DNA of 48,415 bases from IMG/VR virus record IMGVR_UViG_3300017779_005865, positions 1 to 48,415 of that record; one strand, 5' to 3'. The notes below the pieces were generated by a model that saw only the letters and a program-made list of their open reading frames with translations, made no database searches and was not told the DNA's origin. How positions within the stretch are numbered: the first letter of the stretch is position 1; each line of letters begins with the position of its first letter. Origin of the DNA: a virus. The position numbers and the translations under genes were made by a program. Shown in pieces: positions 6,493 through 15,113 of this stretch.

Positions 6493-6722
6493 TATTTCAT
6501 TCTCACCTTTAGTTTATCAATTTTTTTTAAAAATTCTGAAATACTCATTATATGATTATGTTCATTTTTTATTTGCACTTTTGTTAATTTTTCTGGATCT
6601 TTGTCTACTATATTCATAAGCGCCTTCAGGCCCTGATCGGCCCAAAAGACTCCAAAACCGTTATCCGTACCTATCGTTAGGTATGCATCTTTTTGGTCTC
6701 CATGTATTAAAAAATAATCCAC
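6492..6722 (-). CDS. Small protein, unknown function
   Basis: A 76-residue protein starting MDYFLIHGDQKDAYLTIGTDN. The first half looks like a small beta sheet (YFLIHGDQKDAYLTIGTDNGFGVFWAD) and the second a helical pair ending LKKIDKLKVRMK. It shares one base with the end of the sugar dehydrogenase and is coupled by TAATG to the 40-residue gene below. It marks the border between the cargo region and the sugar island. I do not recognise it. Confidence 0.6.
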   Translation of the reverse strand: MDYFLIHGDQKDAYLTIGTDNGFGVFWADQGLKALMNIVDKDPEKLTKVQIKNEHNHIMSISEFLKKIDKLKVRMK

Positions 6723-7582
6723 TATAAATCTTTTTTTACAATTGCTCTACCTTCAAGTTTTTCCCAATCTCTTTCTGGTCTTACCTCTAGATTAGTATTC
6801 CAAGCTCCATTTAATGTATGCATTTCTATATCTAGTCCTTTACCAAAATCTATCATTGCTTGAACATCTTTAGGAAAACAACTTCCACCAAAACCCCATC
6901 TGCCGTCTGGTCCTGGAACGCTTAAATGAGAATGACCAACTCTACCGTCTCTTACAAAACCTTCAACTGCCATATCCCAATCTACACCGCATTCATCTGA
7001 AACCTGTTTCATTTCATTTAAAAAAGAAACTTTTGTTGCAAAAAAACAATTATTCATATATTTTACCATTTCTGCAGTTGCAAAATTAGTTTCTATACAT
7101 GGAATAGAATCACCAAATCTCCATCTAAATAGTTCAGCTACTCTGGCAGTATTTCTTTTTCTTCCTCCCAATACAAATCTAGACTGGTTAATAAAATCAA
7201 ATTTAGCAGACCGTTCAGTTAAAAATTCCGGATTAAATACTATATTTAGTTTGGTAAACTTTTTGGCTAGCATTTCAGTGGTACCTGGTGTTATTGTAGA
7301 GCGTATTAAAATTATATTACCACTTCTTTTATTTACACTTTCAATATCTTTTAACGCTGATTCAAGTATTCCCAAATGCATACTACCGTCTGGGTTAGAT
7401 GGAGTAGGTACAGACAAAAAGATAAAGTCTGATTCGTTTACAGTTTCTTCTAATGTATGAATACTTTTTGCTGGGTTTTTATCATAAGCCCTTACTTCTG
7501 CATCACAGCCGGTCTGAGCTGAAAAACCAAATTCTACTGCAGAACCTACAAATCCTCTACCAATAATACCTATTTTTTTCAT
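6722..7582 (-). CDS. UDP-sugar 6-dehydrogenase, short form
   Basis: A 286-residue member of the UDP-glucose/GDP-mannose dehydrogenase family, which oxidises a UDP-hexose to its uronic acid with NAD. Visible are the Rossmann start (GIIGRGFVGSA), VPTP, the NPEFLTE segment, the central-helix Lys/Asn (EMVKYMNN) and the catalytic Cys in GFGGSCFPKD near residue 230. Usual members have 390-450 residues; this one stops soon after the Cys motif, so it lacks most of the C-terminal UDP-binding domain. It overlaps the epimerase by four bases. In context it may act like WbpA, making a UDP-GlcNAc-type uronic acid. Confidence 0.88.
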   Translation of the reverse strand: MKKIGIIGRGFVGSAVEFGFSAQTGCDAEVRAYDKNPAKSIHTLEETVNESDFIFLSVPTPSNPDGSMHLGILESALKDIESVNKRSGNIILIRSTITPGTTEMLAKKFTKLNIVFNPEFLTERSAKFDFINQSRFVLGGRKRNTARVAELFRWRFGDSIPCIETNFATAEMVKYMNNCFFATKVSFLNEMKQVSDECGVDWDMAVEGFVRDGRVGHSHLSVPGPDGRWGFGGSCFPKDVQAMIDFGKGLDIEMHTLNGAWNTNLEVRPERDWEKLEGRAIVKKDL

Positions 7583-8499
7583 ATTCTTAAATCCTTTTTA
7601 TATTTCTTAATCCAAGTCGGTAAATCTCCTTTAGGTTCCCAATCAAGCATTAAAGAAGCCTTTGAATTATCTGCTAATGTTTGAAATGGTTCCTTTACCT
7701 CTTTACCATAGGTTTTTTTACCTCCAAGCATATCTGCAACTTCATTCACAGAATAATTTTTTCCGTTACCGATGTTAAATACATCTCCGTTAAATCTTCC
7801 TTCTTTTGTTGCTACTAAAATATTAGCATCAACTGCATCTCCTACATAAGTAAAATCTCTTCTTTGGTTTCCATCGTTGGTTATTGTTAAATCTTTTTCT
7901 TCTAACATCTGTTTAGCAAATATACCTAAAACTAGACAATAAGCTCCTTCAAGATTCATTCTTTCACCGTAAATATTAAAATATCTAAGAGATACTGTAT
8001 CTAAACCGTATACTTCTGAAAACATTTTACAGTACTGTTCACCAATATATTTCTGTAAACCATATGGGGATAGTGGATTTGTTGAATGCTCTTCTGGAGT
8101 TGGAAACTTTGTTGCATTTCCATAGGCAGAGCTACTGGCGCTGTAAACAACTCTTTTTACTTTTGCATTATGAGAAGCTAAAAGAATATTTAGTGTTCCT
8201 TCAACATTTATTTTATTAAATGAAACTGGATCAACTATTGATGGTTGAACTCTAGCTTTTGCAGCCAAATGAAAGACTACATCTATTCCTTCAAATAACC
8301 TCCAAACATTTCTTCTAGGATTTTCTAAGTCTGTCATTGTAGAAATATCAACTCTATATAGCTTTGCGTTAGCATTTACATTTTCTTTTTTACCAGTAGA
8401 TAAATCGTCTAATATAATTACTCCCCACCCTTTTTCAAGTAGTTTATCAACTAAATTTGAACCAATAAAACCTGCTCCACCTGTTACTATTGCTCTCAT
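7579..8499 (-). CDS. NAD-dependent sugar-nucleotide epimerase/dehydratase
   Basis: A 306-residue extended short-chain dehydrogenase of the GalE/WbpP type. Features are TGGAGFIGSNLV at the start (NAD binding), the SASSSAYG strand, and the catalytic YGLQK (Tyr-x3-Lys) near residue 150. The C-terminal part (GNGKNYSVNEVADML) is the usual substrate-binding end. It probably inverts C4 of a UDP-hexose or uronate. It is coupled to the dehydrogenase next door, and to the small gene upstream by TAATG, which suggests a dehydrogenase-epimerase pair giving a galacturonate-type sugar. Confidence 0.9.
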   Translation of the reverse strand: MRAIVTGGAGFIGSNLVDKLLEKGWGVIILDDLSTGKKENVNANAKLYRVDISTMTDLENPRRNVWRLFEGIDVVFHLAAKARVQPSIVDPVSFNKINVEGTLNILLASHNAKVKRVVYSASSSAYGNATKFPTPEEHSTNPLSPYGLQKYIGEQYCKMFSEVYGLDTVSLRYFNIYGERMNLEGAYCLVLGIFAKQMLEEKDLTITNDGNQRRDFTYVGDAVDANILVATKEGRFNGDVFNIGNGKNYSVNEVADMLGGKKTYGKEVKEPFQTLADNSKASLMLDWEPKGDLPTWIKKYKKDLRI

Positions 8500-8678
8500 T
8501 ATTTATCCGTTTTTTCCCAATCCGTATCAATTTTTCTTAGTTCTTCAAAAACCATTTCAAACATTGGCTGAACGTATTTAAACTGGCCTTTTTCTTGTAG
8601 AATCTGTGCTACAGTTTCTAATGGTTTTTTAATTTTAATTTCTACTGATTTTTGTCCTTTTTTGTTAATTTTTGACAT
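8499..8678 (-). CDS. Small helical protein, unknown function
   Basis: A 59-residue frame starting MSKINKKGQKSVEIKIKKPL and ending EKTDK. An AGGAG ribosome-binding site lies at normal distance inside the end of the upstream glycosyltransferase, and the stop overlaps the epimerase start (TAATG). Both support a real gene. The sequence is one short strand and two helices (ETVAQILQEK, VQPMFEMVFEELRKI). Function unknown. Confidence 0.65.
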   Translation of the reverse strand: MSKINKKGQKSVEIKIKKPLETVAQILQEKGQFKYVQPMFEMVFEELRKIDTDWEKTDK

Positions 8679-8679
8679 T

Positions 8680-9888
8680 TTAATTTCTCCTATTTATTGT
8701 TATTAATTCTTGTTCAAAAGATTTGAGGCTGTTTACCTCTATCTCTAGATTTTCTATTTCAAAACTACCTATCTCTCCTGATTCATTTAATATTTGAGAA
8801 AGGTTTCTAATTATTTCATAATCTCGGTTACTAAACCTAGACCCATCTATTCTTACTTCTATACCATCTTCTACTTTTGAATGTATACTAAATATTCTGT
8901 TGTTTAAATCAAATTTAGTATTATTTTTTTCTCTATTTATATAGTCTTTGTAATCTATATCAATATATAATTTTGTGCACCATGGCTCTAATGTTTCTAG
9001 TATTTGATTTGTACAATTTTTTACGACTATTCCTACTTTATACTTTGGAGGAATGATAGGCTTCATTAGAGAATCATGCATTACAAAATGTCCCCATTTA
9101 CGAATAAAGTTTTTGGTGCTTTTTTCATTTTGTTTTAACCATTCATCAGTTTCTCTATTTTTCATAAATACCTGGCCGTCAGGATTTCTAGTTGCTCCAT
9201 CAGCAAACCTACTACCTCTGCACGTCATATGATAAACACAACCTTCCCAAGTCTGTATAAATTTAATTCCATTTAATTGAAACCTATTAAATATATCTGA
9301 ATCTTCTTTTGATTGAGGTGCATATAGTTCATCGTGTCCTCCTATATCTTGGAAATCTTTTTTATAAAATGCCCATGGAGCAAATATTCCTTCAGTTGTT
9401 TTATTTAATCTTTCTCCTTTAGATTTAATTAAATAATCAAGTAAATTATTTTCTCTAAACTCTTCAGGTTCTATGCCAAAATCTTGCAATATTTTTTCTG
9501 GTCCTGGTGGGTGTAACGGCGGTTCTATTCTTGTAAGAGACACAATTGTTTTATCCTTTAAATTCCACTCAATAGAATCTAGAGCTCCAGGACAAAGATA
9601 CATATCTGCATGGTATATCATACAGATGTCGTGACTAGCTACTTCATTAACTAGTCTGTCATATAGTATTGTATGGCCTAATCTTTTTGGGCCTTCATTT
9701 CTTATTGCCTTAAAATTAGAATCAATGTTCATCATTTCTTGACACCAATCCCAAGTTCCATCATTTGAAAAATCATCTGCTACACAGATTTCTACATCAT
9801 GATTTCCTTGATTTTTTCTGATTGAGTCATAAGACCATTTAAGATATTTTAGGTTATTTCTACCTGGCTGTATAAAACTTATTTTCAT
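8680..9888 (-). CDS. Family 2-type glycosyltransferase
   Basis: A 402-residue protein with an N-terminal GT-A domain: ISFIQPGRNN, EICVADDFSNDGTWDW, and the metal site HADMYL near residue 95. A later EDSD near 195 (PQSKEDSDIF) fits the usual ED motif, and a wide downstream region contains YHMTCRGSRFADG. About 130 C-terminal residues beyond the GT domain have no clear family. It would transfer a sugar from a nucleotide donor; neither donor nor acceptor can be read. It is preceded by an intergenic gap containing a TATTTATA motif, so it may head a transcript. Confidence 0.85.
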   Translation of the reverse strand: MKISFIQPGRNNLKYLKWSYDSIRKNQGNHDVEICVADDFSNDGTWDWCQEMMNIDSNFKAIRNEGPKRLGHTILYDRLVNEVASHDICMIYHADMYLCPGALDSIEWNLKDKTIVSLTRIEPPLHPPGPEKILQDFGIEPEEFRENNLLDYLIKSKGERLNKTTEGIFAPWAFYKKDFQDIGGHDELYAPQSKEDSDIFNRFQLNGIKFIQTWEGCVYHMTCRGSRFADGATRNPDGQVFMKNRETDEWLKQNEKSTKNFIRKWGHFVMHDSLMKPIIPPKYKVGIVVKNCTNQILETLEPWCTKLYIDIDYKDYINREKNNTKFDLNNRIFSIHSKVEDGIEVRIDGSRFSNRDYEIIRNLSQILNESGEIGSFEIENLEIEVNSLKSFEQELITINRRN

Positions 9889-9924
9889 TTTTCTTTCCGT
9901 AACTATTTAATATAAATATCATTC

Positions 9925-10554
9925 TTAAACTAATTCTACACAAACTCCAGGACCATTTTTATGTTTTGCTTGTTTTGGTACTGTTTTTATTACTTTATCG
10001 TTTAAATAAGAATATTTTTCTGTTATAAAATCTATTTCATGTGTAATAAAAGAATTATCAAATTCTCCTATGTCAATCCTATTTTGCTTAGAATAGTCAT
10101 GGTAACCAAAACATAATATATTATTAAACTGAGACAAATTATTTCTAAAGTTTTTGGCTCCTGTGCCTTTTGGTCCGTCTATAAATACTCCAACATTTAC
10201 ACCGTCTCCATCTTTTAATATTTCAGGTATAATTTCTAGACTATTTCCTTTTACCATTGATAGGTTTTTATGGTGTTGAAGTCTAGCTTTTGTATTTTCA
10301 AATGTTCCATATTGGTCTATATCTACGCTAATAATATCAAAATCAAAATATGATGCAAATATATCAGTAGAACAACCATAAGCTACACCTGATTCTATTA
10401 TTGCGTCTACTTTTAATAAGTCGCATATAGAGCAAAACAAAAACGCTTCTGTATACCATATACCTTTAGGCTGGTATTCAACAGATTCTACAATACTTAA
10501 AAATTTATCTATATTGTTATCCCAATATTTTTTTAGTTCATTTATTTTGACCAT
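9925..10554 (-). CDS. Class I methyltransferase-like protein
   Basis: A 209-residue Rossmann-type protein. The SAM-site strand and loop read AIIESGVAYGCSTDIFA near residue 53, followed by the acidic strand end DIISVDIDQYG, and later GVFIDGPKG, a pattern seen in methyltransferase-24-like proteins acting in polysaccharide clusters. It could methylate a sugar or be a catalytically inactive relative. It overlaps the upstream gene by 13 bases. Confidence 0.7.
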   Translation of the reverse strand: MVKINELKKYWDNNIDKFLSIVESVEYQPKGIWYTEAFLFCSICDLLKVDAIIESGVAYGCSTDIFASYFDFDIISVDIDQYGTFENTKARLQHHKNLSMVKGNSLEIIPEILKDGDGVNVGVFIDGPKGTGAKNFRNNLSQFNNILCFGYHDYSKQNRIDIGEFDNSFITHEIDFITEKYSYLNDKVIKTVPKQAKHKNGPGVCVELV

Positions 10555-11459
10555 TCTTTAAACCTCTCTAACCATTTTTCTTCCGTGTAGTAATTATTAT
10601 ACCTTTTTTTAGTAGTTTCTGAACATAGCTTGTAGAAGTTAGGTACTGATTTTAGCTTTTTAGCCAACTCTCTTGCATGTTGTAAATCGCCTATTTTAAC
10701 CGTAGTTAATGGATGGCAAATTTCTTGAGTATCTAGTCCTTTATAGCCAATACAAGGTATACCTAAATATGCACAATTAAGAGCAAATGTGCCGGCTGCA
10801 TGTGTTCTCATCAAATGTACTCCGTATTTAGATTCATTTAGTTTTTCAATCCAATTTTTCCATTCCATATATGGTAAGTGTTCAATGTCTGGCATTTGAT
10901 CTTCTCCCTTTGCCATTCTTCCCATAGTAGGCGCAATTATATTGCAATCAAATTCTTGTGCTATAATATATGAATCAAATCCTCCATACCATGAACAAAA
11001 ATTACCTCCAATCATTACAGATTTTCTTTCTACAGTTGGTAAATCTTTTATGGTATCTTCAATCATTAAACTTTGCATTACTATGCAACGTTTATTTGTT
11101 AATCCTTGAAAGTATTCTTTATCTAATTCATTATGCACAAACAAAAAATCCATTTCTTGTAAAGTATTGTAAAACCAAATTTGTTTGTCTAGTGAATAGT
11201 CTTGAAAATACCAATGAGGGCCTTCTTGCATATATGCTACTTTTTTACAGTGTTTTTTCACATTATCTAAATTGAATTCAGGATCTTTTTTTGGTATAAT
11301 ACATACCCCTAAATCATATTCTTCTGATATTTTAAAGGAGTTAATATTGTAATGGTCTGCATTAGAGGCACACATCCACGCCATTTCAGTTCTCATTATT
11401 GTGAGATCTCTAGGTATTTTAGCCTGATATTGTCCTTCTGTAAAAAATGCTATTTTCAT
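10542..11459 (-). CDS. Putative GT-B glycosyltransferase
   Basis: A 305-residue protein with two Rossmann-like halves. The N-terminal half begins MKIAFFTEGQYQ; the C-terminal half contains KSVMIGGNFCSWYGGFDSY, a segment similar to donor-domain starts, then YGVHLMRTHAAGTFALNCAYLGIPCIGY, which matches the donor-site helix of GT-B enzymes. It ends ERFKEWSK like many family 4 members. Assignment is by pattern only. A class I promoter-like motif lies directly upstream of its ATG. Confidence 0.65.
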   Translation of the reverse strand: MKIAFFTEGQYQAKIPRDLTIMRTEMAWMCASNADHYNINSFKISEEYDLGVCIIPKKDPEFNLDNVKKHCKKVAYMQEGPHWYFQDYSLDKQIWFYNTLQEMDFLFVHNELDKEYFQGLTNKRCIVMQSLMIEDTIKDLPTVERKSVMIGGNFCSWYGGFDSYIIAQEFDCNIIAPTMGRMAKGEDQMPDIEHLPYMEWKNWIEKLNESKYGVHLMRTHAAGTFALNCAYLGIPCIGYKGLDTQEICHPLTTVKIGDLQHARELAKKLKSVPNFYKLCSETTKKRYNNYYTEEKWLERFKEWSK

Positions 11460-11501
11460 ATATATTAATATAATAAATTTTATTGACGTATAAAAATAAT
11501 T
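11460..11501 (-). promoter_or_regulatory. Class I AT-rich promoter-like element
   Basis: On the minus strand the gap contains TTTTTATACGTCA, then an A/T spacer, then TTTATTATATTA ending seven bases before the ATG at 11459. The TTATATTA core recurs in seven other gaps in this window. Confidence 0.5.
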
Positions 11502-12506
11502 TTAGTAGTATTTAACATCTGATTGTTTGTATATTTGATCTATTAACTCTATTGCCGGTAAACTTTCAAGTATATTATACTTGTCAATATTTTTATATAG
11601 ATCTGGGTGGTTTGGGCAAGAGCCTTGATATGATCCATAAGAGTTTGGTTTATTTGGAATCTTTGAGTTATCAACTAAATTTTGATATTGTACTCGAGCT
11701 CCATTACTTAAAAAATTAGCTGACTCGATTATGTTCATGGCTTTACCTCCTATTTTTAAAAATCCATTAGAACCTAATATTGAAAGAGAACACTCTAAAT
11801 TTGTTGGTTCAGACGCAATCGTTATTTCTAAAGTTCCACCATAATCTTTAAAATCTAAGATAGAATACACTGTATCCTCTATGTCTACGTCTTTGTGTTT
11901 AATACTATACACTTTAGATGATATTGACTTTGGTTTTTTATTTAATAAATAACACATAATATCTATGTAGTGAATTCCACATTCGTATAGGGTTCCTCCC
12001 CCAACGTGTGGTATGGCTCTCCATCCTGTAAAATATTCTAATGGTCTTTGCCACCTTTGAACTAAACTTATACCTCTAATATTTCCAAGTAATCCCAGCT
12101 CTAAAACTTTTTTACATAGTTGAATAGAAGGATTTTCTCTAACTTGAAGAACGCAGTATGCTTTTTGATTAAATTTTTCTGCAGTAGTTGTTAATTTATA
12201 TACGTCTTTATAGTCAAGGCTAATAGGTTTTTCTACAAGTACATCGCAACCATTCATCAATGCATATTCTGCCTGCTTAACATGTAAAGAATTTGGAGTT
12301 GCAATTACTATGAAATTTACATCTTCATTAATTATTAGTTTCTTAAAATCTTGATAATAATTAACAGAGTATTTTTTTCCAGAGTTTTTGCTTATCAAAG
12401 GATCAATATCACAAAGTGCTTGTAATTTATAATTACTATTTTTTTCTATAGATTCTATGTGCCTTTTGAGTATTGCTCCACAACCTATTATCCCTACTTT
12501 TTTCAT
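11502..12506 (-). CDS. Gfo/Idh/MocA sugar oxidoreductase (WlbA/WbpB-like)
   Basis: A 334-residue NAD(P)-dependent oxidoreductase. It shows GIIGCGAILKRH at the nucleotide site, the EKPISL motif with its catalytic-region Lys near residue 93, and GGGTLYECGIHYIDIM near residue 170, where the second His/Asp pair usually lies. The next gene is a hexapeptide acetyltransferase, the arrangement of WlbA/WlbB (WbpB/WbpD), which oxidise C3 of UDP-GlcNAc-uronate and later acetylate the 3-amine. I infer the same role here. Three bases separate the two genes. Confidence 0.85.
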   Translation of the reverse strand: MKKVGIIGCGAILKRHIESIEKNSNYKLQALCDIDPLISKNSGKKYSVNYYQDFKKLIINEDVNFIVIATPNSLHVKQAEYALMNGCDVLVEKPISLDYKDVYKLTTTAEKFNQKAYCVLQVRENPSIQLCKKVLELGLLGNIRGISLVQRWQRPLEYFTGWRAIPHVGGGTLYECGIHYIDIMCYLLNKKPKSISSKVYSIKHKDVDIEDTVYSILDFKDYGGTLEITIASEPTNLECSLSILGSNGFLKIGGKAMNIIESANFLSNGARVQYQNLVDNSKIPNKPNSYGSYQGSCPNHPDLYKNIDKYNILESLPAIELIDQIYKQSDVKYY

Positions 12507-12509
12507 AAT

Positions 12510-12956
12510 TTACCTTGCTGGGTTGCCATAGACTGTTTTTCCTTTATAAACATTTTTAGTCACTACTGAACCTGCTCCAACTAAAGAATCTTGGCCGATT
12601 GTAACGCCACAAATTATTGTAGAATTTGCGCCTATACTACAACCATCTTCAAAATATGTCTTTCTATATCTATTTGATTCTTTCCAGTCTCCTTTTACAC
12701 TTGGTCTAAAGTCGTTTGTTGTAACGACATTTGGCCCAATAAAAACATTATTACCCAATTGTACACCTTCATATAGTATGCTGTGGTTTTGAATTTTACA
12801 ATTGTTTCCGATAACTACATTTGGTCCTATGTGTACTCCTTCTCCAATTACGCAATTATTGCCAATTACTGCTCCGGATGATATATGCGAAAAAGCCCAT
12901 ATTTTTGTTCCTTCACCTATTGTACAATCATCAATTATAGCTGTTTCATGTATCAT
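12510..12956 (-). CDS. Left-handed beta-helix acetyltransferase (WlbB/WbpD-like)
   Basis: A 148-residue protein made of hexapeptide repeats (IGEGTK, IGNNCV, IGEGVH, IGPNVV, IGNNCK and so on) that fold as a left-handed beta helix. The insert TTNDFRPSVKGDWKESNRYRKT is typical of the WbpD/WlbB branch that acetylates the 3-amino group of UDP-sugar uronates. The ATG at 12956 overlaps the upstream stop as ATGA, so I prefer it to 12965. It ends at YGNPAR, shorter than the usual family. It works with the oxidoreductase next door. Confidence 0.88.
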   Translation of the reverse strand: MIHETAIIDDCTIGEGTKIWAFSHISSGAVIGNNCVIGEGVHIGPNVVIGNNCKIQNHSILYEGVQLGNNVFIGPNVVTTNDFRPSVKGDWKESNRYRKTYFEDGCSIGANSTIICGVTIGQDSLVGAGSVVTKNVYKGKTVYGNPAR

Positions 12957-14251
12957 AATTCCCATTCTCTCATTAACTCTAAAGCAAAGCTACTATTTTT
13001 ACCTAAATCATCTGGTGTAAAAGTTTTAGGAAAGCTTAGTCCTATATTATTTGCATAAAATATAGCTGTTTGCTTAAAAAAACTATCAAATTTATCATAT
13101 TTAGCAGAGAATCTTGAATTTATCATTAGTGTTCCTCTTCCCCATGCATAATCCAAAATGTATTTAAAGCTGTCTGATGACATCTCTATATGGGGTTGTT
13201 CTTTAGATATATTTAATTTAGCTTCTGTTATGTCAAAAGATATTGTTTTATCAATATCTGTTAATCTTACTATTGCTGACTGAAAATTATCATATTTTTT
13301 AAACTTATTTATTTCGTCCCAGTCATTTAAACCTTTTATTTTATTTATCATTTTATCAAACGACTGTTGTAAATCTAATAGGCTATAAGACTTTGAAACA
13401 TTTAAAATTTCTTTACTTCTTTTTACCTTGTCTAATTCATAAAGAGCGATATTACTATCATTATTTTTCCATTCTTCTCCAACAATCCAATTGTCTCCAG
13501 GATAAAATATTGCTACTTTTTTTGTTATTGATTTTAAGAAATCATAAGATTCTTTTATACCAATTGAAAGTTCGTTCCAAAAGCTATTTTCTTCATGGCA
13601 AAACCACACAAAACTTGCAAAGGGTATAACTAAATTAGGGCTTAATACTTCTATTTGATTCTTAAGCTGAGATTTTACAATTTTTCTACCTATTATTGGC
13701 CCTTTATTGTCATTAGGATTACCTGCCCAATTAGCATATCCAAATTGAGTATATAAAGCATCTATATTTCCTATTTGATTTTTTACAGATGTTAGTATTT
13801 CAATATCATCTAGTCTACAATCGTTTAAATTAAGTATTGTTTTTTCTGGTGTTTTAACGCATAACCAAGAGTCAAAACCGTCTGTTCCATTTATTATTTC
13901 TAAGTCTTTAGATAATTTTGTAGGTACTGATGGTTTAAGCTCTAGAACTTTAAAGCCATTATTGGTACAAAAATCTTTTACCTTATTATCTATTGTTTCT
14001 TGAAAAAGTATTGTTATATCTTTTCTTTTTTCTTTGCTTATTTTTTTAATGTCAGAAACACTAAAATGGTCTGGATGTTCGTGAGAATACCATATATGAT
14101 TAAAGTCTAAATCATTTATGTCTACATTTGAGTCAACTAAAAGTTTCCAACCATCATTAAATGCTGTTCCCGTATACCACGGATCACATAATATTTTAAT
14201 ATCTCCTGATTCAATTAGTATTGAAGAATGTCCTATAAATTTTGTTTTCAT
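12953..14251 (-). CDS. Metallo-beta-lactamase-fold hydrolase in the sugar island
   Basis: A 432-residue protein with an N-terminal MBL fold: FIGHSSILIESGDIKILCDPW, then the metal motif YSHEHPDHFS (His-x-His-x-Asp-His) near residue 76, and NLNDCR near 145 as a later metal ligand. The long C-terminal part has no motif I know. The core is UlaG-like and somewhat reminiscent of the CMP-Neu5Ac hydroxylase hydrolase-like domain, but a Rieske site is absent. Setting suggests a reaction on an activated sugar; the reaction cannot be read. It lies ATGA-coupled before the acetyltransferase. Confidence 0.75.
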   Translation of the reverse strand: MKTKFIGHSSILIESGDIKILCDPWYTGTAFNDGWKLLVDSNVDINDLDFNHIWYSHEHPDHFSVSDIKKISKEKRKDITILFQETIDNKVKDFCTNNGFKVLELKPSVPTKLSKDLEIINGTDGFDSWLCVKTPEKTILNLNDCRLDDIEILTSVKNQIGNIDALYTQFGYANWAGNPNDNKGPIIGRKIVKSQLKNQIEVLSPNLVIPFASFVWFCHEENSFWNELSIGIKESYDFLKSITKKVAIFYPGDNWIVGEEWKNNDSNIALYELDKVKRSKEILNVSKSYSLLDLQQSFDKMINKIKGLNDWDEINKFKKYDNFQSAIVRLTDIDKTISFDITEAKLNISKEQPHIEMSSDSFKYILDYAWGRGTLMINSRFSAKYDKFDSFFKQTAIFYANNIGLSFPKTFTPDDLGKNSSFALELMREWEL

Positions 14252-14284
14252 TGTATTTTCTTTTATATAGTTAATATAATAAAA
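14252..14284 (-). promoter_or_regulatory. Class I AT-rich promoter-like element
   Basis: On the minus strand the sequence before the ATG at 14251 reads TTTTATTATATTA, preceded (inside the end of the upstream gene) by TTTTTACATGTCA. It matches the other class I sites in both parts. Confidence 0.5.
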
Positions 14285-15112
14285 TTATTTGACATGTAAA
14301 AATTTTTTTAAATGTTTGTGGTATTGGGGATTCTTACTTTCTACCTGCAATGCACCCTTTGCAAACCATACAGGATTACCAACTATTTGATTTGTACAAC
14401 AAAGTCTGGTTTTATCCCTATTTATTCCATCCTCAGTATAACATTTTATCCATTCACCTTTATCTTTTGAAACCTGTATTATTGATTTTACAAACATCAT
14501 CATGTCTGATCCGTATTGGCTCACTTCCCATCCCTTGGTTGTTTCTATATTATACTTCCATTTTTTCAATACATCTAATGTTAATTTGTCGTTTTTAAAT
14601 CCATGAGTACCTAATAGAACTGGCCTGCAATGGTAGAGTTCTTCGTCTATGTTAAGTTTATTTGAATCTATGTAGTGGCTAAATTCTTTAATAGTTTTAA
14701 CAGTTGTTCCTTTTCTAGTTGTTTTTTTCCTCTCTAGAAATGAAAAGTAATTATTTTTTAATATATCTTCAAAATAATCTATACTTGAAAAAACTAGTGA
14801 GTTTGAACCGAATAATAAAATATCTTCTTCCTGCTCTTCCATGAGTTCTATTAAATAAGAAACCCTATTGTTTTGATACAATGGATTTGCAACTCCTCCA
14901 TGAAGGTTTACTTTATACATATCTACAGTTTTTCTCTTATATACTATTTCCTTGTCTTCTTTAAACTTTTTACAGAATTTATTAAACTGAACGTCACTAA
15001 AATTCATCATATAATAATAAATCTTATAGTTATTTCCGTGGTGTCTTAGACTTTTAATTAGCCCCTCTGTTAAAGTAGAATACTTAGGATCTGAAAATAA
15101 GAACAATACCAT
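14285..15112 (-). CDS. GT-A-like glycosyltransferase without DxD
   Basis: A 275-residue protein resembling nucleotide-sugar transferases of the GT8/capsule type: MVLFLFSDPKYSTLTEGLIKSLRHHG, then a mid-strand LLFGSNSLVFSSID at the place where such enzymes have DADxxxF. The Asp pair is replaced by GSNS, so metal binding must differ or activity may be lost. Later parts (GTHGF, QYGSDMMMF) include a possible acceptor-side Asp. The family is judged by overall pattern only. The stop meets the promoter-like element downstream. Confidence 0.5.
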   Translation of the reverse strand: MVLFLFSDPKYSTLTEGLIKSLRHHGNNYKIYYYMMNFSDVQFNKFCKKFKEDKEIVYKRKTVDMYKVNLHGGVANPLYQNNRVSYLIELMEEQEEDILLFGSNSLVFSSIDYFEDILKNNYFSFLERKKTTRKGTTVKTIKEFSHYIDSNKLNIDEELYHCRPVLLGTHGFKNDKLTLDVLKKWKYNIETTKGWEVSQYGSDMMMFVKSIIQVSKDKGEWIKCYTEDGINRDKTRLCCTNQIVGNPVWFAKGALQVESKNPQYHKHLKKFLHVK

Positions 15113-15113
15113 A

